A stretch of 64,000 nt of DNA, from positions 1,553,501 to 1,617,500 of the forward strand of contig NW_022145545.1 in assembly GCF_000002235.5 (NCBI RefSeq). The letters run 5' to 3'. Source of the stretch: Strongylocentrotus purpuratus. Lineage: Eukaryota; Echinodermata; Echinoidea; Camarodonta; Strongylocentrotidae. A program made the translations under genes and the position numbers. How positions within the stretch are numbered: position 1 is the stretch's first letter; every line of letters begins with the position of its first letter. Below the pieces are notes generated by a model. The model ran no database searches. It had not been told where the DNA came from and saw nothing but the letters and a program-made list of their open reading frames with translations. Of this stretch, positions 36,511-50,059 are shown in pieces.

Positions 36511-36839
36511 TGGATATCTGTGAATGTACATGTTACAGGACTTATTTGAGCGATTGAGACTGAAAGAGAAGAGGGGGAGATAGAGGAGACAGATGTGACA
36601 CAAATTATTGCAAGAATGACATTGAATGAGAGATTAGTGGTGAAAGGTATGTCACAGATTTATACGAATAAATACAGAAAATGAGAGACGGATAATAATA
36701 ATACTAATGAAAATGTATATGCGCGAAAGACATGGCATAAGAGGGGGTAGGACACATTATACCTATATAGTACAGCTATACTTCGTAGACTCTACAATCT
36801 GAGGCAGATGAAACAGAAATAAGTTTAATCTACCCGAAA

Positions 36840-37465
36840 TCAAAGTAATTTGTCCTGGCATTTCAAATTTTCCTATAGCAAGGAAGACGATGATATTTAG
36901 ACGAAGTCAGGATTTATTTTACTTCTGAGAAAGATGGAGAGGGGATCATAAAAGGATGGGATAAAAAGCTTTTTCTTAAAGCAATATTATATTGATATTC
37001 CTATAAGCATTTTTATGATCATTTTCATAATCACTGATTTAGGTATTCTAATTTTATGAAAATTGAAGAGATTCGCAAAGTCAAAGTAAGTTATCCTGGC
37101 ATTTCAAATTACCCTAGAGCAAGGAAGGCGAGGATATTTCGACGAAGTCAGGATTTTTTTTTTTACTTCTGAGGAAGATGGGGAGGGGATAAAAGGATGG
37201 GATAAGAAGCATTTTAAAGATAAATATTTATATCGATATTCCTATTATCATTGTTATGATAATATTCATAATCACTGATTTAGGGATTCTAATTCAATCA
37301 TTTTATGGAAATTGCGGGGATTTGTATCTCATGGAGATAATACATTTTTGTATAAAGCCCTTCCAAGATTATTGATTGAAGATCCGAGGGAGAGGGGATA
37401 AAAGGATGGGATAAAAAGGATCACAACATATTTTAAAGAGAATTGCTCTATTTGATATCCCTATA
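36840..37465. repeat. Tandem duplication, two full units and a partial third
   Basis: Units at 36840-37081 and 37082-37345 share tcctggcatttcaaatt, gacgaagtcaggattt, ggatgggata and ataatcactgattta; a partial third at about 37385-37465 has ataaaaggatgggataaaaa. Period about 241 bp. The unit's right end (atctcatggagataat) also appears at 39332-39352. Confidence 0.88.
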
Positions 37466-38090
37466 CTGCTCACACCAAAATTACAGCCATGAATACACTG
37501 ATAATAGTAAAATCTCTTCGTCAACTCTTCTTTTTGCTTTTCAATATGAACTTGGTAAACAAACAAACAGAAACAATGAAAGGTTACTTCAGAATATAGA
37601 TTTGTCACAACTAATGAAAGCATGTTACCTACATGTCAAGATTCCCCTCTTTGCATATTTTAAGACAAAGAAAGATTATCTGATTCTTTAAAAGAAAATT
37701 AAGAAGCCTTGAAAACGGGTACCTTTTATTTTAGATAATCAACGCTGAAAAGTCGGCGCCCTCGGAAGGTGCACTTTCTATCGCATCCTAAAAATCACAA
37801 ATACTTAATATGATATCGGCAGTCAGCTCAGATAGATTGTGACATATCGAATCGAAAATAACTGGAGGGATACCGAAGCAAGGCAATGCCGAAGGGAACT
37901 GAATAGGGCATTGGCCTTTCGATGCGTACCGCATTTTAATGAATCCGAGTATACAAGATAGAATACGTGTACCTTATAACCAAGGAGTAAACTCCTTCGT
38001 ATGGTTATATGAACATTCGAATACATTCCCATGATCAAAAGTGAGGATCACGTATACTATCGCGTCTACTGTATTCCTACCTATATTTAA

Positions 38091-38471
38091 AGGTAAAGAC
38101 CAGCTTTGGAAACGCCCCCCTCAAAAAATCAAAAAATGAAATGGAAGCTCTTATTGCCAATCGTGTGAAAGAATATGTTTTGACTAATACGTGATGACAA
38201 AAGTTTTGCCGGGAAACCGCCTACTAATTGATATATTTGGTATATAAAAAAGCTATCCGGACTGGATAGAGAGAGGGTAGTCCCATATACGTCTTTCTGT
38301 GTACAGTGCTTATTACTTTACCAAGACTGTGCCAAATTTCTTATCATATTCGTGATTCCAGAACCTTGCGGTACACACCAATACTTATATTCTAGATGAT
38401 CAACCTTTTCTGATCCATTCCACAACGTTTCTTTCACAATGCAATTGCATGACTAGAACTGGTCTTCACCT
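38091..38471. mobile_element. TTAA-flanked MITE, copy 1
   Basis: A 381-bp element with inverted termini aggtaaagaccag and ctggtcttcacct, flanked on both sides by TTAA (38087-38090 and 38472-38475). The 13-bp ends differ by a single base. No coding capacity. TTAA duplication is typical of the piggyBac superfamily, though I do not recognise these ends. Confidence 0.85.
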
Positions 38472-38861
38472 TTAAACTGGCTGACTGCCTGCTATTTTTT
38501 TTTTCTTTTATTCTAAAAGCGCATAATTTTTCGCATTCGAGTTTAAGTTCTTCCACATACCATTTCCGAAATTTTTGTCTCGTGAATTCTAGTAAGCCTA
38601 CCTTATTTCACTCCTACCAGCAACATACATGTATATACCTATCAAACGGAACCTGAGAAGAAAAAAAAATGAGCATCCGTCCATTAAACTGCGCATTTGA
38701 CAGGTTTTCAAATTATGCTCATATAATTATATATGCACAGACGAAATCGATCAAACGTTTTACTAATATCCGTTATGATTTCCCTATCACCACATCCATA
38801 CAGTCTTGATACCACTTTTTAAAATGTTGGCCATACATCCCGTGCGTGGGTGATCACGTGA

Positions 38862-38876
38862 GTAACTCTAGGCAAC
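38862..38876. promoter_or_regulatory. X-box-like site next to an E-box
   Basis: gtaactctaggcaac has X-box-like half-sites with a three-base spacer, two bases after a CACGTG E-box (38855-38860). Far upstream of ADCY3 (9.4 kb); motif match only. Confidence 0.25.
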
Positions 38877-39267
38877 CATGCACGGCTCTTAGACAAATAT
38901 ACATTACAGAGCTCGCTACAGACCACAAAGGGTATTAGTTGGAAGGCAAACAACACCATATAGCTTCGACCCACGATTAAGTTGGAAGTGGATCTAAAAA
39001 TATGGAATACCTGATTGGAATATGGTATTGTAGATGGATAATATTGGCAAATTGCAAGATATTCATGACAAGTCTATACCCAGAGTGCGTGTAATAGGAT
39101 GAGGGGTAAGAGAGTATAATGTTTTCTTTTTTGGCATGAAGAGACTGGGCATGTTTATCCTACGTGAAACTGGAGTTGTTGAGTACATACCATATGAAAT
39201 GGTTAATGTCCATTTGTTGGGATGCAATCTGCACGGAGAAAAAGGGAATGCTAGTGGACATCGGGAT

Positions 39268-39352
39268 AGATTTCATAATAGTTTTGATAATCACCAATTT
39301 GAGGATTCCAATTTTCTAAAAATTACGGAGGTTCATATCTCATGGAGATAAT
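39268..39352 (+). repeat. Dispersed copy of the 37-kb repeat end
   Basis: ttcataatagttttgataatcacc through atctcatggagataat matches the right part of the tandem units at 37.0-37.35 kb and runs into an AAT repeat. Confidence 0.7.
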
Positions 39353-39891
39353 AATACTAATAAATAATAATAATAATAATCTTTTAAAGTCCACTCCTAA
39401 TTTTATTAAACCGAAAATGAAAATACATAAGCACAGCCTGAATAGTGAATACAACGATACACTTCATAATTATAGCTTATAATGATACGATAATCCTACA
39501 TGTACACATCAATCATGTACATAACATAATATATTGTTTAAAAAATGATTAAGAAGAGAATTTTCATGCTTTAAATCCAACCGTTTTCTTAGGTCACGAA
39601 TTTGTGACGTACATTACGTCTGTATCAAGTGGTTGTTACAAACATTAAGAAGAAGAGTCATTATGCCGTTCCCAAGGCAATACGCAAATAGTTTACACGA
39701 GAAAGAAAACAAGGCGCATCAACTTGAAATGCTTTACACCTCAAAGAAATAATATAATAATATCATATAATAATAACTTGTGATAAACTTTACGTTAAAT
39801 AATATTATTATATAATAATAATAGGCCTATCCTTTGATATACTTTTAAAAATCATAGTATATCTCCGTGAAACATAAGCAGCGTAACTTAA

Positions 39892-40431
39892 AGGGAAAGT
39901 TGAGTTCTTGTTTTAGACTGCAAATGCCTTCAAAGTGCATGGTTATTGCTCTTATTCTTATTTATGACATTTCTAGTGCTCTTTTACGACCTAATATTGC
40001 TATGAGGGTAATTTTAGACCCAAAATGTGAGATATTTAGCTAATACGATCGTACCAATTCAGCTCCAATTTTAACAAAATACGGTGAGTGTTAATCAATT
40101 AATTGACTAATAATAGCATTACACGGGCCGGCTGGTTGTGCGTATTATAACCAGCACGAAAAAGCCAACATCGTCATTGGCTGGAACAAAACGTATAAGG
40201 CGCTATCTCGCTTTTTCAACGGCTGGTTCAAATTATCGAATATTTGTGGGGCACCACAAATATTAGAAATCGTTATATTTATGGATATTTCAGCTATCTC
40301 TGAACCGATTTTGATCCAACAAAGATGATTTTGTCATGTATGTTCTTATGCATTTGACACTCAGTTTCTGATTATCTCATACACAAACATATTTTGTGTA
40401 GCGCCCTCTGCAACAAAACTCAACTATCCCT
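39892..40431. mobile_element. 540-bp inverted-repeat element, TTAA-like flanks
   Basis: Left end agggaaagttgagtt and right end aactcaactatccct are inverted copies with one mismatch, flanked by TTAA and TTGA. The interior has gctggtt...aaccagc hairpins and no coding frame. May be a relative of the 381-bp element by target preference, but the ends differ. Confidence 0.75.
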
Positions 40432-40435
40432 TTGA

Positions 40436-40610
40436 TAACACTTTGTTAGAGTTGCGTGCGATTCATATGTGAGTCTTATCTGCCCGAACCGCTCAAAATT
40501 CTATATTTCTTCAGAATAATAATCATGGATCATACCAAATTTAAATGAAAATAGTGCCCCGACTTTTCAAAAATAATGTTTTCTCCCCACCCACCCCATC
40601 CACCCCACCC

Positions 40611-40652
<42 letters not shown>

Positions 40653-41383
40653 TCTCATTCGTCACCCTTTTCAAACGCAAGCTACACTTACGACCTCCTC
40701 TCATTTGTTGAAGTAAGTGTTCCTTAAAAGCACGTTTATACACATGAAATCCAAGTCTAAACAGACACATGGTAAAGGAATGGCTAAATTACATTCCAAA
40801 CGCGTGGCGTGTTTGCCAACTTCCGCATACAATTAATTTAATGATACTTTCAGCATGCTCAGAGCAAATATACCCTCACGTAGGGAAGCTTTGTTCAACG
40901 TCGAGGAAGGTGAAGACTCTGACACACTTGTATACTTCACACTTTTTAAGTTTTATTTGACCCTCCTCCAGTAAACAAGACGCCTTTTAAACAGAGAGAG
41001 AGAGAGAGAGAGAGTGAGAGAGAGAGGGGAGCAACCCGATCTTCGATTAGTTTTTTTTTACTTCATGAACAACGCTCCGTCACCAGTTCCTTTCAAACAC
41101 AAACATCGTTATGTTCTTTAAACACATTCGATGTACAGTCGTCTCCCCCCCCCCCCCCTAATCAACACCCTCTTTTATTATCTCCCCCACTCTCGGCGTT
41201 TTACCCGCCCGATGCAAAAACACTTCAAAACAATCAATAAAAACAGTCTGATCTCAGGCGCTATCATCTAGCGTCTCCAAATGTGTCTGGTATGGGCCTT
41301 TGGGTTAAAATAAATTTTGAAGAAATGTCATGTAAATAACCCTATTTTTATTACATTTTGTATATTTATATTGAGACATAGGC

Positions 41384-41414
<31 letters not shown>

Positions 41415-44020
41415 GAAAAGGAGAGAAAAACATTACTATATAGTAGTAGCAGCAGCAGTAGAAGTGGGAGTAGTATCATCATCATCATCATCATCCACGT
41501 CGTCGTCATCAACAATGTAAATTAATATTAGGTTTGTTATTGCCTAATGGAAATACAAAAAGAAACAGTTAAACATTCCATAGGCTTGCAACATGCCTCA
41601 TCCGACTGTATTTCCAAATACTAGATACACTAAAGACTCAATGTGTAATGTTAAAAACAAATGAGAGAGAAAAGTGAGTTCACTTTCTACAAAAAGGAAG
41701 GGTTGACGAATACTTCGTCTACAAACAATTTGTACCTTGGCGTGTAATCTTATGAGCAAATGTCGTTAACTTACAAACAACAGAATCGCTTTCTACATCG
41801 AGGATATTCTGAAGGGCTAAATAAATATTTTCTCCTCTAGTTGTCATATGGACTTTCATAACAATTAAGATGTACAGAATGACACTTCAGTAGATAGAAT
41901 ATACCGGCCATATATTATGGTCACTGTCCATGTTTAGATGTCACCAGATACACCTGATGAGCCAATGTGACACAGCACGTCATGTATAAACACAACCGAT
42001 CTGTTTTTCATTTGTTGCATTTCGCTTTAATAAGAGATCGTATAATTTCCTACGCCCGATAGATATATGTACATGTATGTGAACATTCAGCTTCAGTTTC
42101 AGTTGCATTTTTATGTTTCATATTGAACATATATTTAGCAGTTTGCAATGAATTCACAGAGTAAATGGTACAAATACACGTGGATTCTATTAAAAGAAAC
42201 AAAAAAAAAAGAAGAAAGAGAGTACCTAATAACCTTTTTGTTACTGCATTAAATTAAAAGACTGAATTAAAAACAAGAGAGATATAAGGAGGGGCTTATG
42301 GTGAAAGCTATGCTTGTGGTTGTAGGCCCCAAAGGGTACTTAATTTTGTTATATATAGCCTTTCTTTAAAAAAATAGAGAGAACGGGCAATAAGTGTCAA
42401 TCAAAGTGATAGAATTCGTATTCCAACATAGGCAATACTACAGTGTCACTTTCATTATAATAACGTAACAAGTTTTCATCATATGAATACATTTGCATTC
42501 CCTGTATAAACTTGCGTTATTGATAAAATAAAAGAATTTGCTGGGTAGTTGTAGATTTCACTTAAATAACAGGAAGTTGATTAGCTTGCTGGTTGAACAA
42601 AAAGAACAAGCCCGACTACGAAATGAATGTATGAAATGGCATAACAGACAATGGATATTTCCTAACCAACATCGCTCGTTCCTGATGAAGTAGCAATATT
42701 ATAATCAATTCAATGGAACAACTCGATTCGATTTCTATTGAGCTTTGAGTTATTCAGAGCCACTCTCCCTAATATCAGCTATAATGTACAACTTCCAAAG
42801 GCAATCTCCGAAATTGATGCTATCCTTTGAATTTATAGAAAAGACAACGGGTCAATGAAACAGAATTCATAACGTTGCAATATAAGAAATTGCTTATATT
42901 ATTAAAAAGACCTTTTTGTTTTTTGTTTTGTTGTTGAAGGCTTGCATGGTTAATAGATGGTCATTCGAACAGTTCAATTTCTTAATAAGCATCATCATTA
43001 GGGGAGATGGGTATAATCGTAGCCACGGACTTTTATATCATATATTCACAGGGCAGCACAATTTAAATTAAAAAGATCGTTTTGCTAGGGTGGCGCATCC
43101 GTTCGACAGGTTTTCCGATGTGGTATTCCTTCTGTTTTCACTCGAACTCTGACTTAGAATATGATCGATATGTTATCAATAATATAGCCAATCAATGTCT
43201 ATCAATTAATAGTGTACTCGATCGATTTTTCTTCAAACTGTTATGTTAATTCAGTTCCAATATGTGTACATTACTAATGTGACATAAGTTTATATTAATA
43301 ATCTTGTCTTTTGTGAAACCGATCGTCCCAAATCCCAAACATTAATGCTCGATTAAATCAATTGGTGAGGAAGTTAGAAGTCATAACGAGTAATACACGT
43401 GTTACATACACTATTAATAATCGTATTCCAAATGTTGTTTTATTAAAGTTACATAGGCTATTTCCACACGAAACACACACACTCACATAGACGTACACGA
43501 AAATATATAATCTGTGTTAGAATATATGACTAGGTACTACATAATATAAAAATTAAATTCTGCGTCGGTGTTCAATTTACAGAATAACAGTAACAAAATT
43601 CAAACACCATTCAAGCGTAAGAAAAAAATCCTGACGTTTCTTGCATTTATATTTAAGTTAGCGCAGCGAAGAAAATCCTTAAATTTCCAGTGAATAAAAG
43701 TCCGTGAATATATTTGCTTTAGCGGTACATAAATATGATTTGCCGATGCTACGATCGAGCCAGCTTGGGCAAGGAAATGTAACGTTGTATGCGTAGAGAC
43801 ATGCGAATTGTGTGTACCAATCATTTTTTACCTGTAAGATGCCAATGTCAAATGTGATTGAATTACAATTCTGTTTTGGGATTGGAACATGATTCGCACA
43901 ATGCATTCAATATAATTATGCACAAGTCAGTCAAGGATGTGGGCATGGAGTACCAGCAACAACACGCCATTTTGCTCCTTCGACATTTGCTTTATGTTGT
44001 CAGAGGTTCAGTGGTATACA
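40436..44020. other. Intergenic, microsatellites only
   Basis: CT array 40613-40655, GA array 40995-41028, C13 at about 41146-41158, GA array 41384-41410 and trinucleotide runs 41445-41515. The remainder is AT-rich with no gene recognised. Confidence 0.7.
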
Positions 44021-44024
44021 CGTA

Positions 44025-44345
44025 GGTTTGGGGCTGCGATTGTGTTTTGTGTTAGGTTTAGGGTTATTTTTAGTGCTAAGACTGTGTTTTGGGGGTTAAG
44101 TTTAGGATTACAATAATAATAATAATAATATTCATAATTATTGTAATAAAGATAATAATAACAATATGTCTTATTTACCCAGAGTAGCCCCGTCAGTATT
44201 AATGCTGTTCTCTCTGATGGCCCTGCAATCATATTATTACACCGGCCTTAGTTGAGGCCTAGGGTTAGGTTTAGGGCTGCGGTTGTGTTTTGGGTTCGGT
44301 TTAGGGTTATGTTTAGGGTCGGGTTGGGGATGGAATTAGGTTACG
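44025..44345. repeat. Degenerate telomere-like repeats around a SINE tail
   Basis: G-rich stretches at 44025-44110 and 44250-44345 are built from ttaggttt, tttagggtt and ggttagg words, a decayed TTAGGG-like pattern. Between them an AAT run and a reverse copy of the SINE tail (cgtcagtattaatgctgttctc, 44163-44235). Interstitial, not a chromosome end. Confidence 0.6.
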
Positions 44346-44349
44346 GTCG

Positions 44350-46845
44350 ACGATAAGAATTCGATTAACATGATTAATGGAGTAAACTGACCGCCGGACG
44401 ATCGTCACCAAGCATATGTCGTACGACCCAAGTGCATCTAGGATGTATAATTAATTTAATCCAGATTCTGCCTGAGACGTCATGCAGGACGGTCAATATT
44501 ATCGAATTGCGATGTATGGCCCCATAATAACAGAGAATTGCAAAGTCAATATTAAATTATGTCGGTGTTCTCTCCTTTAGACATCCATACTTCTCTGATG
44601 TAAACACCCTCCCTCACCTTTTACCGTTTCTTCCCTTCAGGTGCTCCAATAACCCTTTTTTTCACAAAACGCCCCTCTCTAAATCTAAGGATATGCATAT
44701 GTCCACGAGCGACAGGTGGCGAGGCCCTGAGTATTATTAGACAATATCAAAGGTACCTTTGCGGGTATAATATGAGTGCTATAAATATCTGTAACACGAA
44801 GGAAACGAATACCATGTGAAAAAATAATTCACAAGAAATATAATAACGACCATATTTATGCTGGGTGTACACGTTTAAAAAACAAAAGAAAAACAAAACA
44901 AATTACAAAAATGTGAATTTCTTATGCAGCAGCTATGCAGCTAAGTTTTCAAGACATTCATTTGAGAATAAAGGCCAATGATTATGTTCTTTCCAAAAAT
45001 ATTGTTAGAACTACAGCAGGGTATAGACAGTTGGGTGCCCCCATCAAGCCTAAACCTTGTTATCTCTCTTCTTCGTCTTCTTTCGGAGAGTCATACTACG
45101 ATGGCCTTGGTTATCGTTATAATCTGATAGCCATGTCGCCTTCATCCTCTTTATCATATTAAACTTTGAATCAATGAACCTTGGACGGCATAATTTACTG
45201 CTACTGGCCAGAAGACCTTGCCAGATCGATGAACATTTTTTAATATTTTTAATGAGATCATATCGGAATATCCACATCGGTATACATGAACCAATGGCGT
45301 CACGGAGGCGACATGAATAATGTAACAATATAGGGTAATTATCGCCATTGGCTTCTTCGTAATAATGAAACAAAGAAATCTCATATGAATCTAGGGAGGC
45401 GTTTCTCAAAGCCGCCATAAGTCTGACTTCCTGGACATCTTAGAATAGAATTATGTCGTGTTTCTTTGGATCGTCTGCGTACTTTATAGACTTTCGATAA
45501 ATCCTGATTGATGATAATGGAGTTGATTTTACCATATTGTACGTTACTTAGTACCAGTTTGAGACGCCTATTAAAATAAGCAATTTAACAGCTTTCATAG
45601 GTTATCATAACCACGTGTGAGTGTGTCAAGCATATATTTCACTTCTCTTCAATGAGTTGAAAATGTATATGTACTTCTGTTTAAAGAAATGAAGGGAAAA
45701 AAATCCGTTATACATCGACATGAAAATTTGGTATAATGGTGATTCGTGAATTATCAGTGGCTAAACCAAAACCAGACAGGATATTTCTAAGTAGAAATAG
45801 AAGAAGAAGAAGAAGAATCAAGGTTCTTTGTAATCGATATCAAACCATACGTTTATTCATACTATATATAATTTCGGGGAAATGCATAAATATTTCAGGA
45901 TTCGCCACATTTCACCACTATAAGCAAAGACGCCCTGCTATAACTATAAGAGGAAATACGGTTTCTATTACAAGATGTTTTGTCAACGAAGCACTGCAAC
46001 GACAGCAATCACGTTGTCAATGTCCCACGTCCTCCGCTGTGGAATAAAGGCGTGACTCATTATAATTAGAGAGAATAATTTTGTGAATCAACTTACGTTA
46101 CATGGTTGTTACTTGTCATAAAACCCTCCCTCTAAAACAAGGCGTATGGTATCCACTTGCATACATGATAATCCAAACTTGATATCTATCCTTCTGCAGC
46201 ATGTGTCTTTCCTCCGTGTGCCATGTCTACAGCTCCGGTCGACACTGAAGGGACTTAAGCCGTGTACCAAACCGACTGTAGTCCATCAGAAAGTGATCAG
46301 TGGTGGGACACAAAGAGGCTAGGGCATGATCTTCTTTTAATCTCAACTACAAATGCTTGTCAACCCCTTCTCTTTGATGACGGGGTTAACAATAGCGAGC
46401 TCGATCTTGAGTTAACTGTGGAGGATTTCAAGAGCGCTGATGATAACAACAATCCCTATTCACCAAGACACCTAAATAGTTGCGGTTGGACAGTTCGTCG
46501 TATCGGATTGCGATTGGGAACGAATTTGGTGAATCATTTCTTACTCCATTGGATGCTATGATAATATGGTGATAGATATGGAAAGTAGAATACGAAATTG
46601 ATTCAGTTTCTCGGGTTTTTCACATCTTACCCTTTCCTAATTACATTCATGATTAAAATTCGTAATTGAGGCACATTCTTCGCCACCCTCTCCTTTGAAG
46701 CTTGAATTCAAATAACATCAGCCAAAGAAAAAAAATAGAAATTACATAACAGTCTTCAATCTCTTTCAGAATTTCTCTTTTATGAATAATTCTTATTTTT
46801 TTCCTCGTGTATCATCGTGTGATTAAACACCATCGTAATGATACG
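44350..46845. other. Intergenic, no gene recognised
   Basis: Contains a 122-codon minus-strand frame (45418-45050) and a 99-codon plus frame (46262-46561), neither resembling a family I know, and an (AGA)n run at 45799-45816. No other structure seen. Confidence 0.6.
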
Positions 46846-46948
46846 TCAGTCGCACCAACGAAACCCACACCAATCCGTACCAAATTTTACATTACCACAA
46901 ATGGCCTGAAATCGGTCGGTTTAGAGTCGGTTTGGAGGTGTGACTGAG
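46846..46948. mobile_element. Foldback element family F, copy 1
   Basis: Ends cagtcgcacc and ggtgtgactg are inverted; interior has ggtcggtttagagtcggttt. Same family as 49744-49862 and 61366-61553. Confidence 0.7.
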
Positions 46949-46949
46949 G

Positions 46950-49743
46950 CGGTATCAATTTATTACATGTAATGTATTACCACTTTATCCCTCCGTCTAG
47001 CCCACTCAAGAGTCGAGTGGTAGAATGCAGCCCCTGGCTATGATGTAACAAAATTTTCCATCCCCTTCTCTCCTATTGTAACCCCTTCCCTTTCATGAAA
47101 GAGAGTCATCGACGTCTCCATAGCGACGAGGACAGGGATCACAAAAGGGGGTGTGCTGTCACCCCTATAGCGGGTACGCTGTGGTTCTATTTAGGGGGTT
47201 ATTGTTACCCCCTATTGTCGCAGGTGGTGTAAGCGGTAAACGGTGGACTGGGATACTTAATGTACCAATTAATTATTCTCTTTCATCAAGGTCTACCGGT
47301 TTATTGATCAAGCATAAAAGGATGATTTGTCAAAGGTTCAATGAAGATGTATCGACTGTGAATTCATTGGCTTTGATGAGCCCCGCCCAGGGGAACCTGG
47401 TCGATTTTTCAATCTTTATTCCTTAAAAAAGAAAATAAGCAGAGAAACACCGAGGACTAAAAAAGATCATCAAATCAAGATCAGTTCAGAATGATTCTTG
47501 AAGGGAAAAGATCAATGGTCAGTGTGTAGGTTTATTCAATTGAAATCTAAATGGCACTGTAATTCACATTAGCCTTTATAGGAGGGATGAGGTGCATAAA
47601 TGGATATAATACGAGGTAACAAGATATTACAAAATAATACCGGGCCTCATGCATTATATAACATCACTACCGTGCATCTGTAAGCTTTCATGTATTAAAA
47701 TACGTCATGTTTCAGAACATATATTCGGTGGCGAAGAGAGAAATAATCCAAAATCAATTACAAAGAATAATGTTGAGTTTCAATTCATAAAGATAAACTT
47801 TAGTTCTGGTTATAAATATAGAATATAAATTCTCACAGAATCCCACGAAACTTACACTGAATGATCAAGATTACAAATAAATGACATGTGCCTAACAATT
47901 TTGGTAGAAAATGTATAGTGGCAGAGTAATGAGCATAGAAAGATAAGGAAAGCCAATCAATCTACTGCAGGATAAACAATCCAGAATAAATCATAGCAAT
48001 GTGCTCTCAAAATACGATTTCAATACCAGAGCTGAAGATTAGCTTTAATAACGTGCAGCATCATAATGTGTTTTTTTATTATTAGGTTTATGAGAACATA
48101 AGATAAAAATCAAATTTATAAACAGTGACAATTATTCACCCAAAGTGGATTCTTTAATACGGATCAATATGACGTTTTATTGCATATACATTACAGTGAT
48201 TTGATACGGCGAACCATTTGCATCCCTTTCAATCCTTTTGGGGAGAGGATTTAATACAATTATTGAACAGGCGGGAAATTGCCTCACCAAATTTGCATTC
48301 CCATCAAAAGCTGGCTTCTGAAGTCATCCATCACGCTACATGGACTTCATGTGTATAAAGTAAATCGTATGGGTATTAGCATACATTATGAATCATGGGA
48401 ATTAAAACTAGACTCGCACAAGTGTTGGCTGATTTGTTACTCTTTAGTCAGTTAGTTGTTGACTACAGACGTTTTATCCTTTTCTTAAAGCACAATGAGC
48501 AAGTGGAATATTATGTGCTCCAAATTGACACTGTAATTTCTATTTGAACTCTGCATTCTTTCAATGGCGAATAAGAAAGCCTTGATAAGTCGCCTAATTA
48601 TATATAATTAGGCTATTTTTTGTATATATTGAACAGTGTGGAAGTAATTATCACCGTGTCAATTCCTATCAGAGTACGACCTAAATAAATGGTGTATATT
48701 GCTTAATTAAACGCGAAAATAGACCACCTTTCCTTACTTTCCCCTTGACCGCAACTTTTGTCACGAAAGATCCTTGTAAAAATTAGAACACTTTCCTTTC
48801 TTTTATTCAGTCATCCGTAATGCCTGGCAATATTTTTTTTTTAGTTAATTGGACAGATTATCAGATATTATACTTTTTTTCCTCGATTCCAATTAAATTG
48901 CTTAGCATATGGGGGTAAAGGTGCAAGGTTTCACGCAAAATGACTAATTAGTTTAGCAACGAGATCGAAAAAATCCGGAATGTTAAGATAGAAATCGGAA
49001 CTTTTAGTGCCTTGTCATTATGACAGCTATAATTACTAAAAATCGCGTTAAATTACAAAATTAAAATTTGTCAATATTGTAACGATCGATCAGGTAAATG
49101 TGTCAAAATATATTTTAATATGGGGAATTTTATTATTTGTTCTATGGTGTCGTGTTGAACCAGTGACATTTGTAATTGGGTTGACATATTTGTCTACAAC
49201 GCAAGCTGAGCTATTAAGCGTTTGTTAACAAATCAAAAGGTTGGAAAATCTAGGCTTAGGAAATTCGCTTTTATACAAATTACGATTCAAGGGACTTCTT
49301 CATGTTTCGAGTAAAAAACGAAAGTGGTTTTAATATGCGTAAATCTACTTCAAACATCTTGAAAGTGGATATCAGACAACTTCAGGAATGAGAAAATAAA
49401 TAATAAACCAATATCTTTCTTTTTCTCTCGCCTCCCTCATTGTTTCACACTCTTTTCACTCACTTCACTTATAATTCTTTGATTATTCCGTTTTTATCGG
49501 GTACCGCATGGCTATATTACGTACGAGTCATCAGTTCCGTTAAACCAGTCGTGTGCTTATTCATATGCACTGTAGGCGCTGTAAACTCAGAGGCAATTGA
49601 ACACCCGTCATGGATTTATTCCCTAACATCCATCAAAATTGTCCATTGGAGGCAACTAACGGTAACTAAAAACAACAAATGAAAGAATTGAAATGGTTGG
49701 TGGGTAAAAGTCTAGACTCGTCTAATTCATTATTAATATTTAT
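46950..49743. other. Intergenic, no gene recognised
   Basis: AT-rich. Notable only for two octamers with an E2F-like site between them (48216-48298) and a 22-bp perfect palindrome at 48592-48613. Confidence 0.6.
48216..48298. promoter_or_regulatory. Octamer, E2F-like, octamer cluster
   Basis: atttgcat at 48216-48223 and 48291-48298, with ggcgggaaa at 48270-48278. Perfect octamer and E2F words within 83 bp. Candidate regulatory module only. Confidence 0.3.
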
Positions 49744-49862
49744 AGTCACATCACCAAACCGATTCCACACCGACTCCAAACTAACTGATTTTCTTTTTTG
49801 CCAAAGAGGTAATGTTTGTTTTCTGGTCGGTTCTTTGTCGGTCTGGTGTTGGTGTGACTCAG
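49744..49862. mobile_element. Foldback element family F, copy 2
   Basis: Ends agtcacatcacc and ggtgtgact are inverted; interior has ccgactccaaac and ggtcggttctttgtcggtctgg. About 119 bp. Confidence 0.7.
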
Positions 49863-50059
49863 GTATAATTGATAATCAATTTTCTTCAAATAGTAACGAA
49901 AGTAAACGAGGACCGGCAAAGTCGGAATATATCATGTTAATATGTATTAATTGTTTTACCCCATTAAATACAGTATGATTCTCTGTTGTGAAATTTCGAT
50001 AGTTTCTTCTTTTGAAATTAATCAATTATTCTGTATCAGATTCCCGGTCAATTAAGCTC

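Noticed and set aside
44025..44345. True telomere
   Set aside because: Repeats are degenerate, short and internal, with unique sequence on both sides.
45050..45418. 122-codon minus-strand frame
   Set aside because: No recognisable domain, no splice or promoter context, and an overlapping frame on the other strand; likely chance.
46262..46561. 99-codon plus-strand frame with an acidic stretch
   Set aside because: Looks less repetitive than most, but I recognise no family and see no supporting splice signals; left unannotated as a gene.
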